Positions 4,671-12,500 of a DNA stretch of 14,044 nt are shown here, one piece after another. The stretch is taken from the NCBI GenBank assembly GCA_964355015.1, contig CAYHCE010000056.1, positions 1 through 14,044 on the forward strand, read 5' to 3'. Below the pieces are notes generated by a model. The model did not search any database. It saw only the letters and a program-made list of their open reading frames with translations, and had not been told where the DNA came from. Position numbers and translations under genes: made by a program. Source of the stretch: CAYHCE01 sp964355015 (lineage in GTDB: Bacteria; Cyanobacteriota; Cyanobacteriia; PCC-6307; Cyanobiaceae). The first letter of the stretch is position 1, and every line of letters begins with the position of its first letter.

Positions 4671-7478
4671 ATGGCGACTGGTAAGTGCCCGTTTAGTGGG
4701 GGGGGAAAGGTCCAGTTAGGTACGCAGTCGCCCGGCCTCGAGACGAGTGATCCACTCGAGGCAATGAACGCAGGCAATCATTCCCAGGCCATCGTGCTTC
4801 TGAATGCCAAGAGAGCCGAGGGAACAGCCTCGCAAACCGACCTGGAACTCCTCGCCCTTGCACAGTTCGAAAGCGGCGATCCACATGGAGCAGCCAAACT
4901 GTTCCGCGAATTAGGAGAACGATTCCCTGCTGCTGGCCGCGCAAGCTGGTGGAAGGATCGAGCGATGGCCACGGAGCAGGCGACCAAGAACGGTGAATCG
5001 GTAGAACGTGCAAGTCCTATCACCGACACCTACCGCTCTGGCGATGCGGAGCGCGTGCTGCGCGAATTCCGCGAGGGTCCTTACGCTGACATCATGGATG
5101 TCAAAGAGAAGCCTTTAGATGTCTATATCCCGAAGCCTTCGATCTGGCGCAAGGGCACCAACTTGATTCTGGGTGCAGCCTATGACCTGGTTCAAACCTT
5201 GGCGCGAGGAATCTCTAAACTCGCCGACGCCCTTTTGTCGCGCTTCGACTCTTATCGACAAGCGATGCGTCACGGAATCTGGACTTACCTTCCCTCCACG
5301 GTTGGTTTGCTTCGTCTGGCGAGCGACCGAGACGAACTCCTTGCGGGCAGAAATATCCCGGATTCAATGAAGGCCCAACCGGGCGTAAGTTCAAGCTACA
5401 CCGCCAAATACCCGGGCCCAGCTGGGTTTTTCACAGATCCCGATCGCCCAACAGCGGGGGCTGTGGGCCAACCGATTCCGATCCACGGTGGGCTGGGTGA
5501 CAAGCCCAACGGGTACGAGCATCTGTTGCCATCCTCGGCCGAAATCGCTCAGTCGGAACTTTACGCAGCTGGCACGCGAAAGAGCGCAGACCATCTCAAC
5601 GTGTTCGCGATCGACCACCTGTTTGACCTGCCCCACGACGTGCTCATGCCTGCTTTCGAGGAGGCTAAGAAGAAAGCAATTCCGGTGGCGCCAGGCAGTC
5701 CCGAGGCGCAGCTCGGCATTGAGTGGGTCTGGATCCGCGCCAATGAAGTGGATACTAGTAGCGGCGCGGTCTTGTCCTCCACGACGAATGCATGGGACGG
5801 AAGCCCCGAACGCGGCAGCACCCCTGAGTCCGTGAAGCGAATGCGCACTGATCCTGCCACCGGGAAAATGCTACCGGGCGGGAAGATCTACCTTGAAGAT
5901 GGCAAGTGGCTGCCGACTGTCGAGGACAAGAGCGGTGCCAAATTGATCCAGACTGGCATAGACCAAAACATGACTCTTGGAGTCACACTCATTCGAACTG
6001 TTTACGTACGCTTCCACAATCTTGTCTGCGATGTTTTGGCCAAGCGCCATCCTGACTTCACAGATAATCAACTGTATTGGAAGGCGGCAAACATCGTCAT
6101 TCAGACGAGGGCCAAGGTGCACACTGCATTCTGGACCCCGATGCTCTTTGGCCATGAGACGGCAACCAGGGGCTTACACAGCAATCAGTTTGGTCTCTTG
6201 CAGGGCCGCAAACCGCTTCGCCAGAGGCTTGTGCACGATCCCCTGCGCAAGGGCACCCACCCAGTGCTCCACGGCCTCGCCGGCAATCCGAAGATTGCAG
6301 AGATGTTCTCGGATCCCGAACTCAAAGGGCTCGACTTCTCAGAAACGTATCGACCGGTAGGCCACGCGGCTCAGCCCGATGGGTTTGACATGGCGCTATG
6401 CAATATTCGCAAGCAAGGCCAGCCAGAGGCAGGCGGAGAGTTCATACCCCTCGTAGATACATTCGGCTCAGCAGGGAACGAGCTCCTCCAACGTGAAGGC
6501 ATCGGGCGCATCGCCCATATGCTCATGAACACCTCGATGATGGCGTTTACTCTTAACAACTACCCGTCCCAGTTCGCCCACCTCGCAACTGCCGGTGGCA
6601 CCACACGCATCGGTGAAACCGATGTACAGCGGGGCTTGGATCGTGGCACGGGAAAGTACAACAGCTTTCTCGAGCGCTTGAATATTCCGGGTCTCAAGAG
6701 TTATCGTGAACTCTTCAAAGATCCAGACTCCCCTGAGGCACAGAGAGTCATCCAACGATGGATTAGTCTCTTCGGCCCCTACAACGAAGCGAGTGGTGAG
6801 CTCTTCCTGACGACTGGAATGGGGCAGCTCGCCGACGAGTACCGGCCCGATGGCTATGCAGTGCCAAACCCAACGTTTATGAACTTCGTTATGGAGGCCT
6901 CGACCCGGTTCATGCACAACGAGTGGCTCACCAAGTACGCGGGGCCAGAGCACATCACACCAACCGGAACCAACATCGTCAACGCGGTCACCTTTGAGCA
7001 TCTTCTCGCCCGCTTCGGTGGCGAAGAGTTTGGGGAGTATCTCCAAGGTCGAGCGCGACCCAATGTATTCAGTAACATGAATACTAACATTCCTCACCCT
7101 ATCGAGTCACATGTCGACTACGGTGAGGAAAACCTCTTTGATTTAGGGGCTGGTGCGTCGTACCTTGAGGCCCATTGGACTGGGAAGGGCCTTGAGAAGT
7201 ACGAGATCTATCGTGTCAGTTACGGTTCAAAATCGTATCTGGTTGATCTCACCGATCGCCTGATCTATGTAGACCACGATGGTGATGGCCGTATTCGAAT
7301 GTCCGACGCTGTGTTCTTTATGCCCGAAGGAGCTCCATCGGATAGCGAGCTGTTCGCGAAGGCAGAGGAATTTGCCTTCGACTCACAACACCCTGGCAAG
7401 CTTTCCACCCGCGAGATCCAGCTCCTCAAGCAACACGGATACGACGAGAAGAAGGTTGGCGTAGCTGCGACACAGTGA
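4671..7478 (+). CDS. Animal-type heme peroxidase / fatty-acid dioxygenase-like protein with TPR-like N-terminus and EF-hand-like C-terminus
   Basis: The product is 935 aa; most bacterial alpha-dioxygenase-like relatives are near 550-650. It opens with KCPFSGG, a Cys-Pro motif also seen at the start of other heme peroxidases. Residues about 28-100 form TPR-like paired helices. The peroxidase/cyclooxygenase-superfamily core follows. The probable distal His is H316 (FAIDHLFD, like the QFxDHD motif). The calcium-loop-like segment is WDGSPERGS (375-383). The proximal His is H449 in RFHN, followed by AKVHTAFW (481-488), which is close to alpha-dioxygenases. The C-terminal core motif is QRGLDRGTGKYNSFLERLNI (653-672). 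Y560 (ETYRP) is a candidate for the radical Tyr of dioxygenases. D868-D879 is a textbook EF-hand loop (D-x-D-x-D-G-x-I, with D at position 12). The likely reaction is oxygenation of a fatty acid to a hydroperoxide; substrate and regiochemistry are unknown. No signal peptide is evident. Confidence 0.85.
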   Translation: MATGKCPFSGGGKVQLGTQSPGLETSDPLEAMNAGNHSQAIVLLNAKRAEGTASQTDLELLALAQFESGDPHGAAKLFRELGERFPAAGRASWWKDRAMATEQATKNGESVERASPITDTYRSGDAERVLREFREGPYADIMDVKEKPLDVYIPKPSIWRKGTNLILGAAYDLVQTLARGISKLADALLSRFDSYRQAMRHGIWTYLPSTVGLLRLASDRDELLAGRNIPDSMKAQPGVSSSYTAKYPGPAGFFTDPDRPTAGAVGQPIPIHGGLGDKPNGYEHLLPSSAEIAQSELYAAGTRKSADHLNVFAIDHLFDLPHDVLMPAFEEAKKKAIPVAPGSPEAQLGIEWVWIRANEVDTSSGAVLSSTTNAWDGSPERGSTPESVKRMRTDPATGKMLPGGKIYLEDGKWLPTVEDKSGAKLIQTGIDQNMTLGVTLIRTVYVRFHNLVCDVLAKRHPDFTDNQLYWKAANIVIQTRAKVHTAFWTPMLFGHETATRGLHSNQFGLLQGRKPLRQRLVHDPLRKGTHPVLHGLAGNPKIAEMFSDPELKGLDFSETYRPVGHAAQPDGFDMALCNIRKQGQPEAGGEFIPLVDTFGSAGNELLQREGIGRIAHMLMNTSMMAFTLNNYPSQFAHLATAGGTTRIGETDVQRGLDRGTGKYNSFLERLNIPGLKSYRELFKDPDSPEAQRVIQRWISLFGPYNEASGELFLTTGMGQLADEYRPDGYAVPNPTFMNFVMEASTRFMHNEWLTKYAGPEHITPTGTNIVNAVTFEHLLARFGGEEFGEYLQGRARPNVFSNMNTNIPHPIESHVDYGEENLFDLGAGASYLEAHWTGKGLEKYEIYRVSYGSKSYLVDLTDRLIYVDHDGDGRIRMSDAVFFMPEGAPSDSELFAKAEEFAFDSQHPGKLSTREIQLLKQHGYDEKKVGVAATQ

Positions 7479-7826
7479 ATGATCGCAGTTACGACATGAA
7501 AACAAAAGCTATCGTTGCTCCCCACTGCACCCACAGGAGTGTCCTCACCAGATAGCCCTTCGTCTTGGGTACGTTGGCCCCGCTCCAGGTCCATGCCTGG
7601 CTGTGGATACCGCCTTTTCTCGCAGGATGATTGCGTGCTTTTTCTCATCCTGGGAAAGCCACAGAACTTCGCCTGGATCTGTTCTGGACGCCAGCGGATG
7701 AGGAAACGCACCTTCACACGCCATGCATAGAATTATGAAGCTGCATTGACTATCGCTGTTGGCGTGATTAGAAGGTGGAGGTGTTGCTCTGCTCGCAGTC
7801 CAAATATATCCTCATGATGTTGCTCT
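7479..7826. other. Non-coding gap between the heme peroxidase and the P450 operon
   Basis: This 348-nt stretch separates the peroxidase gene from the tightly packed operon, so the operon probably has its own promoter here. The only clear structure is an inverted repeat, CAGGATGA (7623-7630) and TCATCCTG (7645-7652), with a 14-nt loop. It lacks a following T-run, so I do not call it a terminator. GGTGGAGGTG at 7771-7780 resembles a ribosome binding site but lies about 47 nt before the chosen P450 start. A minus-strand open frame (7717 downward) has no family match I can recognise. Confidence 0.35.
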
Positions 7827-9197
7827 GTGTCCACTACCAATCGTCCGAATTCTGAGCAGGCAAGGCCATTTCCTGTAGCGAATCTTTCAGATCTGCTCCC
7901 GTTGGCGAGCGCCATCTTGAGCGCAGTGAGAGGGCGTCTGGAGTATGGGCCAAACGCCATCCTAACGGCTTGGTTTCAGCAACTAGCACAGCGCTACGCA
8001 GGGAGCGGAGCCGTGATGCTTCCTCTGCCGGGAAAGAGGATCCTGCTGGTTGTCGACCGGGATCTCTCCGTTCACATCCTGAGCCAACCGCCAAGCAGCT
8101 CCGCCTATCTCCCTGGTCGCCTCAAGAGTCAGGCGATGGAGCTGCTGGCCCCCCATGCACTCACCATCGCCCACGATCAGGACTGGCTCCAATGGCGCAC
8201 TTTTCACGAAGCTGTGCTTTGCCCCGGTTCGCCCCACCCTGACCAATCCGTTCACCTGCCCACGATCCGGGCCGCCTTCTCCGCTCCTTGTCATTCGCTT
8301 GACGACATCCGCCAACGGCTCGGCGTCACGATGCTGGCCGTGGTGTTCGGGGTTGGGCCTGGATCTACCGCGTTGAAGGAGCTTGATCTGACGGCCCTGG
8401 CTGAGGACGTGCAACAGCTGGCGGATATGGTGAACCAGCCTCTGCGACGTCTGCTTCTGGGTTCCTTCCAGAGATCTCGCAGGGAGCGTATCTATGCAGT
8501 CCTTGGCGAGGCTTGGCAGGCTTCCGCTGAAGATGCCCCCAAGGGCTCACTGTTGTCCCGTGCCCACGCCGCCAATCTCGGTGATTCCGGCTGGCAGGAA
8601 CTGCTTGAGCAACTGCCCCACTGGATGTTCACCTTCCAGGGATCCGCCAGCAAGTTGTTCGGTAGGACTCTGGTCATTCTTCTCTCTCGGCCTGAGCTCC
8701 TCGAGAAGGTGCGTGAAGAGTTGCGCATGGTCTGCGGTCCCGACGGCCCTCGCTCGGAGGATCAGATCGCCCGCCTCACATTTCTGGAGGCCTGTGTGCT
8801 GGAGACAGGCCGGCTGTATCCGCCGGTGCAGCTGACGGTGCACCGCAGGGACACCGAGGAGATCCACGATGGGCGCCGAGTCCCGGCCGACACCGACATC
8901 CTGCAGCTGTTCATGCTGCTGCAGCGGCCCCAGAGGCCCTACGTGGAGGCCAGCGAGTTTCAACCCTCCCTCTGGCTCGATCGTACGGGCGCCTGCCCTT
9001 TTTCCGATCTGTTCCTCAGTGGAGCACGCTCCTGCCCCGGCAAGGATCTGATCCTCTTCGTGATCAAGACCGGTTTGGCCACAATCCTGGCGGGCGACTT
9101 GCCGACCGTGCCCCATGGGGCGTTCCTCCAGGCACGGTGGCCCTTGAGTTTTCCCGATCGTCTGATCCGGTTCACCGCGTCCCCCTCCACCTCCTAA
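7827..9197 (+). CDS. Cytochrome P450 with a non-canonical I-helix, possible peroxide-rearranging type
   Basis: The 456-aa product has the P450 landmarks: C-helix WLQWR (120-124), K-helix ExxR as ETGR (326-329) and a perfect heme loop FLSGARSCPGKD with thiolate C403 (396-407). The I-helix is unusual. Where monooxygenases have an acidic residue and Thr (A/G-G-x-D/E-T), this protein has QGSAS (271-275), so the acid is replaced by Ala and Thr by Ser. The PERF-region Arg is also missing (FQPSLWL, 378-384). Loss of the acid/alcohol pair is known in P450s that rearrange hydroperoxides without O2 activation, such as CYP74, whose heme loop also ends C-x-G-K-D. I infer a hydroperoxide isomerase/dehydratase role next to the dioxygenase. 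The start is GTG at 7827; nearby ATGs are out of frame. No ferredoxin or reductase gene is nearby, which fits. The next gene begins 20 nt after the stop. Confidence 0.85.
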   Translation: MSTTNRPNSEQARPFPVANLSDLLPLASAILSAVRGRLEYGPNAILTAWFQQLAQRYAGSGAVMLPLPGKRILLVVDRDLSVHILSQPPSSSAYLPGRLKSQAMELLAPHALTIAHDQDWLQWRTFHEAVLCPGSPHPDQSVHLPTIRAAFSAPCHSLDDIRQRLGVTMLAVVFGVGPGSTALKELDLTALAEDVQQLADMVNQPLRRLLLGSFQRSRRERIYAVLGEAWQASAEDAPKGSLLSRAHAANLGDSGWQELLEQLPHWMFTFQGSASKLFGRTLVILLSRPELLEKVREELRMVCGPDGPRSEDQIARLTFLEACVLETGRLYPPVQLTVHRRDTEEIHDGRRVPADTDILQLFMLLQRPQRPYVEASEFQPSLWLDRTGACPFSDLFLSGARSCPGKDLILFVIKTGLATILAGDLPTVPHGAFLQARWPLSFPDRLIRFTASPSTS

Positions 9198-9217
9198 CCC
9201 CCGCTGCGTCTCGATCC

Positions 9218-9658
9218 ATGGTCATGGCCTCTGAGGATCTGTTGAATCGCTCCCCCGCCGAGCTTGATGCCCTCTACCGCCAGGCCCCCATAGGCCCGAT
9301 CCCCGATGGCGTGGCCGAAGGGCACGTGCTTTTCCTCGCCGCCACACCGGTGAACCGGCTGATCACCTGGTACGTGCGTGCGCTGGCCTGGCAGGGCAAA
9401 GTGTTCTTCCGCGACCAGGGATACCTTCTCAACCTGGTGAGCGCGCTCCGCCTGCGCCTGGTGAAGGCAACTCTCTCCCGCGGCAAGAGCTGGTTTTGCC
9501 CAGGAGAGGAGGCCATCATTCTGGACTATTCGAAAACCTCGTTTCTCGCCCAGAAGATTCGCGATGAGATCCGGGAGGTGTCGCCTGGCCTGTTCATCGG
9601 ACAAGCCTACTGGGACGACCACAGGGTGCTGAGTTTCTCCTTGCAGTTTCCCACCTGA
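9218..9658 (+). CDS. Uncharacterised 146-aa protein of the heme-enzyme operon
   Basis: I do not recognise a named family. The protein has a soluble profile with a hydrophobic central part (VNRLITWYVRALAWQGKVFF, about 45-64). A compact second half contains IILDYSKTSFLAQKIRDEIR (about 101-120), a Gly/Tyr-Trp segment (FIGQAYWDD) and a final beta strand (VLSFSLQF). There is no Cys pair, His box or signal peptide. The ATG at 9218 is preferred over the longer open frame because upstream codons overlap the P450 end in another frame; ATG at 9224 is possible. Its position 20 nt after the P450 and 37 nt before the next gene indicates co-transcription. A role in binding or presenting a lipid substrate or product is conceivable but has no direct evidence. 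Confidence 0.75.
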   Translation: MVMASEDLLNRSPAELDALYRQAPIGPIPDGVAEGHVLFLAATPVNRLITWYVRALAWQGKVFFRDQGYLLNLVSALRLRLVKATLSRGKSWFCPGEEAIILDYSKTSFLAQKIRDEIREVSPGLFIGQAYWDDHRVLSFSLQFPT

Positions 9659-9695
9659 TTGAACTGCCAATCCGCGTTGATTACTTGCCCTAGCC

Positions 9696-11015
9696 ATGCT
9701 TCCCCAGTCGACCCTCACCATCGTGGCGCCGATCCAACCGGCGGAGGGAGCCATGGTGGCCCTGCGGGACGTGCTCGCAGAGATCGGTCGTGATCCGGCG
9801 GCGAATCCGCTCGTGCCATTCGGCGATCTCACGGGGCTGCACTACGGGCGATTCGTGATTCTGGAAGGCGCCGTCGACCCCGGCACCGGGCGCACGGTTG
9901 CCAGCAGCCTGGCCTTCAACTGCTGCGTTGATGGCCCCGCCGACCAGTTTCTGCAGGACCTCACGGCGAAGGCTGGCTCTGGGTTGTGGGCCGTGTTTCA
10001 GCACTGCAGCGGAGCTCCCGCCCCAGGGGAGAGTGCAGACCTGCTGGCCTGGCTCCGGCGGCATCGAATCCCCACCCAAACCTTCTATGTGAACAGCCTG
10101 GGTCGAACGGTGCCCCAGATCCTGGGAGAGGCCCAGCTGCGGGAGCGGATCGAATGCTTTCTGGACAGGGAGGGTGGGCCCACGACCCCCTCCACGACCC
10201 CCGCCACAGTGCGCAAGGAGATTCAGCACTTTGTGCGCGGCCAGCAGGACCTGGCCTGGGCCATGCGGCCGGAGCCACCGCTGCCATGGGCCTGGCGCCT
10301 TCGCGATGGACTCCATCGGATCGGTGGGTTGGCTGTGGGTCTGCTGGTTGGTTTGCTGGCGCTGCCCGTCGTGCCGCTGTTCCTCGTGCTGTTGCGTCGA
10401 AGCGAGATCAACGCTCCCCATCCCCGGCAGGATCCCCACTTTCGGCTTAGCCAATTCAATCGACGCCATCTCGCGCAGGACGAGGATTTCTTCATCCAGA
10501 ACCAGTTTTCGGTGCTTGGCTTTATCAAGCCCGGCCTGTTTCGCTATGCCACGTTGCGCGCGATCCTGATCGTGGCGGATTTCGTTGTCCACCACTTCTT
10601 TCGCGAGGGAGACCTGGGCACGGTTCCCTTGCTTAACCTCCATGGAGTGGACACGATTCACTTTGCGAACTGGATCATTGTTGATCAAGGACGGAGGGTG
10701 CTGTTTCTCAGTAATTATGATTTCAACCTGGAAGACTACATGAATGACTTTATCAACAAAGTTGCCTGGGGGCTCAACCTGATCTTCGGTCATGGCGTCA
10801 ACTACCCTCGCACAGATTGGATGGTGTTTGGCGGTGCAAGAGACGAGCAGGTGTATAAGGCTGTGCTTCGCAAGTATCAAATTCGAACGCAGGTTTGGTT
10901 TTGTGCGTATCCTGATTACTCGGCGATCACCATCCAAAGAAATGCGCAGCTTCGCGCTGGCTTGCTTGCTGAGCTCGATCCTGCCGCCGAACGGGATTGG
11001 CTGGCGTTGCTGTGA
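9696..11015 (+). CDS. Uncharacterised membrane-anchored protein with two related alpha/beta domains
   Basis: The 439-aa protein has no family name I can give. A strongly hydrophobic stretch at 209-233 (GGLAVGLLVGLLALPVVPLF) should be one membrane helix or a hairpin. The segments on either side look like copies of one domain. The first (about 48-143) runs LHYGRFVIL, GRTVASSLAFN, FLQDLTAKAG, AWLRRHRIPTQTFYVN. The second (about 320-413) runs IHFANWIIV, GRRVLFLSNYD, YMNDFINKVAWG, AVLRKYQIRTQVWFCAYP. The strand-helix-strand pattern suggests a duplicated ferredoxin-like fold, the fold also used by DyP peroxidases. No heme-ligand motif is evident. The DyP gene starts 17 nt downstream, so the protein may be its partner or membrane anchor; this is inference. 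The ATG at 9696 is the first in frame; SD is absent. Confidence 0.78.
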   Translation: MLPQSTLTIVAPIQPAEGAMVALRDVLAEIGRDPAANPLVPFGDLTGLHYGRFVILEGAVDPGTGRTVASSLAFNCCVDGPADQFLQDLTAKAGSGLWAVFQHCSGAPAPGESADLLAWLRRHRIPTQTFYVNSLGRTVPQILGEAQLRERIECFLDREGGPTTPSTTPATVRKEIQHFVRGQQDLAWAMRPEPPLPWAWRLRDGLHRIGGLAVGLLVGLLALPVVPLFLVLLRRSEINAPHPRQDPHFRLSQFNRRHLAQDEDFFIQNQFSVLGFIKPGLFRYATLRAILIVADFVVHHFFREGDLGTVPLLNLHGVDTIHFANWIIVDQGRRVLFLSNYDFNLEDYMNDFINKVAWGLNLIFGHGVNYPRTDWMVFGGARDEQVYKAVLRKYQIRTQVWFCAYPDYSAITIQRNAQLRAGLLAELDPAAERDWLALL

Positions 11016-11032
11016 GCCCTCTGGAAACCGCC

Positions 11033-12496
11033 ATGAATCTTGAGCTCTTAGACATCCAGGGAATCTTGGGCCGGGGCTACGGCAAGCACCCTTCCGCCGC
11101 CTATCTGCTGCTTGAGGTGGAATCGCCCGCCCTTGCCCGCCGATGGTTGGCGGAACAGGTGGAGCGGGTGCACACCTGTGAGCAGGCTCCGGACCCAGAT
11201 GCGCCCTGCTTCAACATCGCCTTCACCCATGCCGGCCTAGGAGCCCTCGGGCTTGATGCAGAGGCCCTGAACACCTTCCCCAGCGAGCTCAAGGAGGGGA
11301 TGACGGAACCCGAGCGCAGCCGAGCCCTCGGGGATGAGGGTGGCGCGGCTGATCCTGAGAGCTCTCCCCGCCATTGGGACTGGGGTGGCACGGCCGCAGG
11401 CCAGCGGCCGGTGCATCTGATGCTGATGGTGTTTGCCCCCAGCGCAGCAGATCTGGAGACGACAATCGCTGAGCTGAGCCTGTTGCTGAGGCCAGGCGGG
11501 TTGTCCCTGGTCAGGCGTCTGCACACGGCCCTATTGGCGGATCAAGAGGGGGGGGTGCGGGAGCATTTCGGCTTCCGCGACGCCATCAGCCAACCAGGAA
11601 TCGCCGGCCTGCATCGAACCATCGGGGGCCAGCCGTTGGTGCCCGCCGGGGAATTCATCCTCGGCTATGAGAACGCCTACGGACTCCTCACGGAGTGCCC
11701 ACGGGTGCATCGCAGCCGCGATCCGGCCGGGCTGCTGCCACCGGCTGAATTCGGCACCCACGACCTGGGGCGCAATGGCACCTATCTGGTGGTGCGTCAG
11801 CTGGGCCAGCGGGTGCGTGCCTTCTGGCAATTTCTGGATGCCGTGAGCCGTGACCCTGACGGCGCCGCAAACCCTCAGCGGCGGGTGGCACTGGCGGCCC
11901 GCATGGTTGGACGCTGGCCTAGCGGGGCTCCCTTGGTGGAGAGTCCGACAGAAGATGATCCAGCCCGTGCCATGGCCAATAGCTTTGGTTTCCACCAAAG
12001 CGACCCGCAGGGTCTGCGCTGCCCGCTGGGTGCCCACATCCGTCGCAGTAATCCACGCGATTCGCTCGACCCGGCCCCCGGCACCGCCGCCTCTCTGGCG
12101 GTGAACGCCACCCACCGGCTTTTGCGCCGCGGCCGCACCTATGGCCCGCCATTGAGCACGTCGTTCGATCCAGACGAGATTCTCCAGGCGGATGAAGGAG
12201 AGGAGCGCGGCATCCACTTCATGTGCATCAACGCGAACATCACTCGCCAGTTTGAGTTTGTGCAGCGCTCATGGATCAACAATTCGCAATTCGATGGTCT
12301 CCTCGATGAGACCGATCCTCTGTTGGGGACCAGGCGTTTGCCCTCGGGCCGCCCCACAGACAAATTCTCGATCCCTGGCTGTCCAGTGCGCCAACGGATC
12401 TCGGGCTTGCCCACCTTCGTGGTGGTGCGTGGAGGAGCGTACTTTTTTCTGCCCAGCCTCTCCGCCATTCGCTACCTGGCCTCTCTCACCTCCTGA
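11033..12496 (+). CDS. DyP-type (dye-decolorising) heme peroxidase
   Basis: DyP peroxidases use H2O2 or organic peroxides to oxidise dyes, phenols and other substrates. The 487-aa product starts with DIQGILGRGYG, the usual DIQGxxLRGYG opening, so ATG at 11033 is used rather than the longer frame that overlaps the previous gene. Key residues are the catalytic Asp D183 in GFRDA (the family motif is GxxDG, so the last Gly is Ala here), proximal heme ligand H335 in PLGAHIRRSNPRD, and the distal Arg region HRLLRRGRTYG (361-371). The supporting motifs GRNGTYLVVRQL (246-257) and NITRQFEFVQRSWINN (402-417) are also present. There is no Tat or Sec signal, so it is probably cytoplasmic or attached to a partner. 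The length matches the long DyP subgroup. The catalase-like gene follows after 4 nt. Confidence 0.9.
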   Translation: MNLELLDIQGILGRGYGKHPSAAYLLLEVESPALARRWLAEQVERVHTCEQAPDPDAPCFNIAFTHAGLGALGLDAEALNTFPSELKEGMTEPERSRALGDEGGAADPESSPRHWDWGGTAAGQRPVHLMLMVFAPSAADLETTIAELSLLLRPGGLSLVRRLHTALLADQEGGVREHFGFRDAISQPGIAGLHRTIGGQPLVPAGEFILGYENAYGLLTECPRVHRSRDPAGLLPPAEFGTHDLGRNGTYLVVRQLGQRVRAFWQFLDAVSRDPDGAANPQRRVALAARMVGRWPSGAPLVESPTEDDPARAMANSFGFHQSDPQGLRCPLGAHIRRSNPRDSLDPAPGTAASLAVNATHRLLRRGRTYGPPLSTSFDPDEILQADEGEERGIHFMCINANITRQFEFVQRSWINNSQFDGLLDETDPLLGTRRLPSGRPTDKFSIPGCPVRQRISGLPTFVVVRGGAYFFLPSLSAIRYLASLTS

Positions 12497-12500
12497 TCCT

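Noticed and set aside
7623..7652. Inverted repeat after the peroxidase gene as a rho-independent terminator
   Set aside because: The stem is 8 bp of mixed composition with a 14-nt loop. The T-run is inside the loop rather than after the stem.
7265..7717. Minus-strand frame of 150 aa with RWRPEQI, slightly like IS30-type transposase wording
   Set aside because: Half of it is antisense to the peroxidase gene. The similarity is only a few residues, with no DDE motif or terminal repeats.
9690..10937. 415-aa open frame on the minus strand opposite the 439-aa membrane protein gene
   Set aside because: It is the antisense of a well-supported plus-strand gene in a tight operon. Its translation shows no domain pattern, as expected for a shadow frame in GC-rich DNA.
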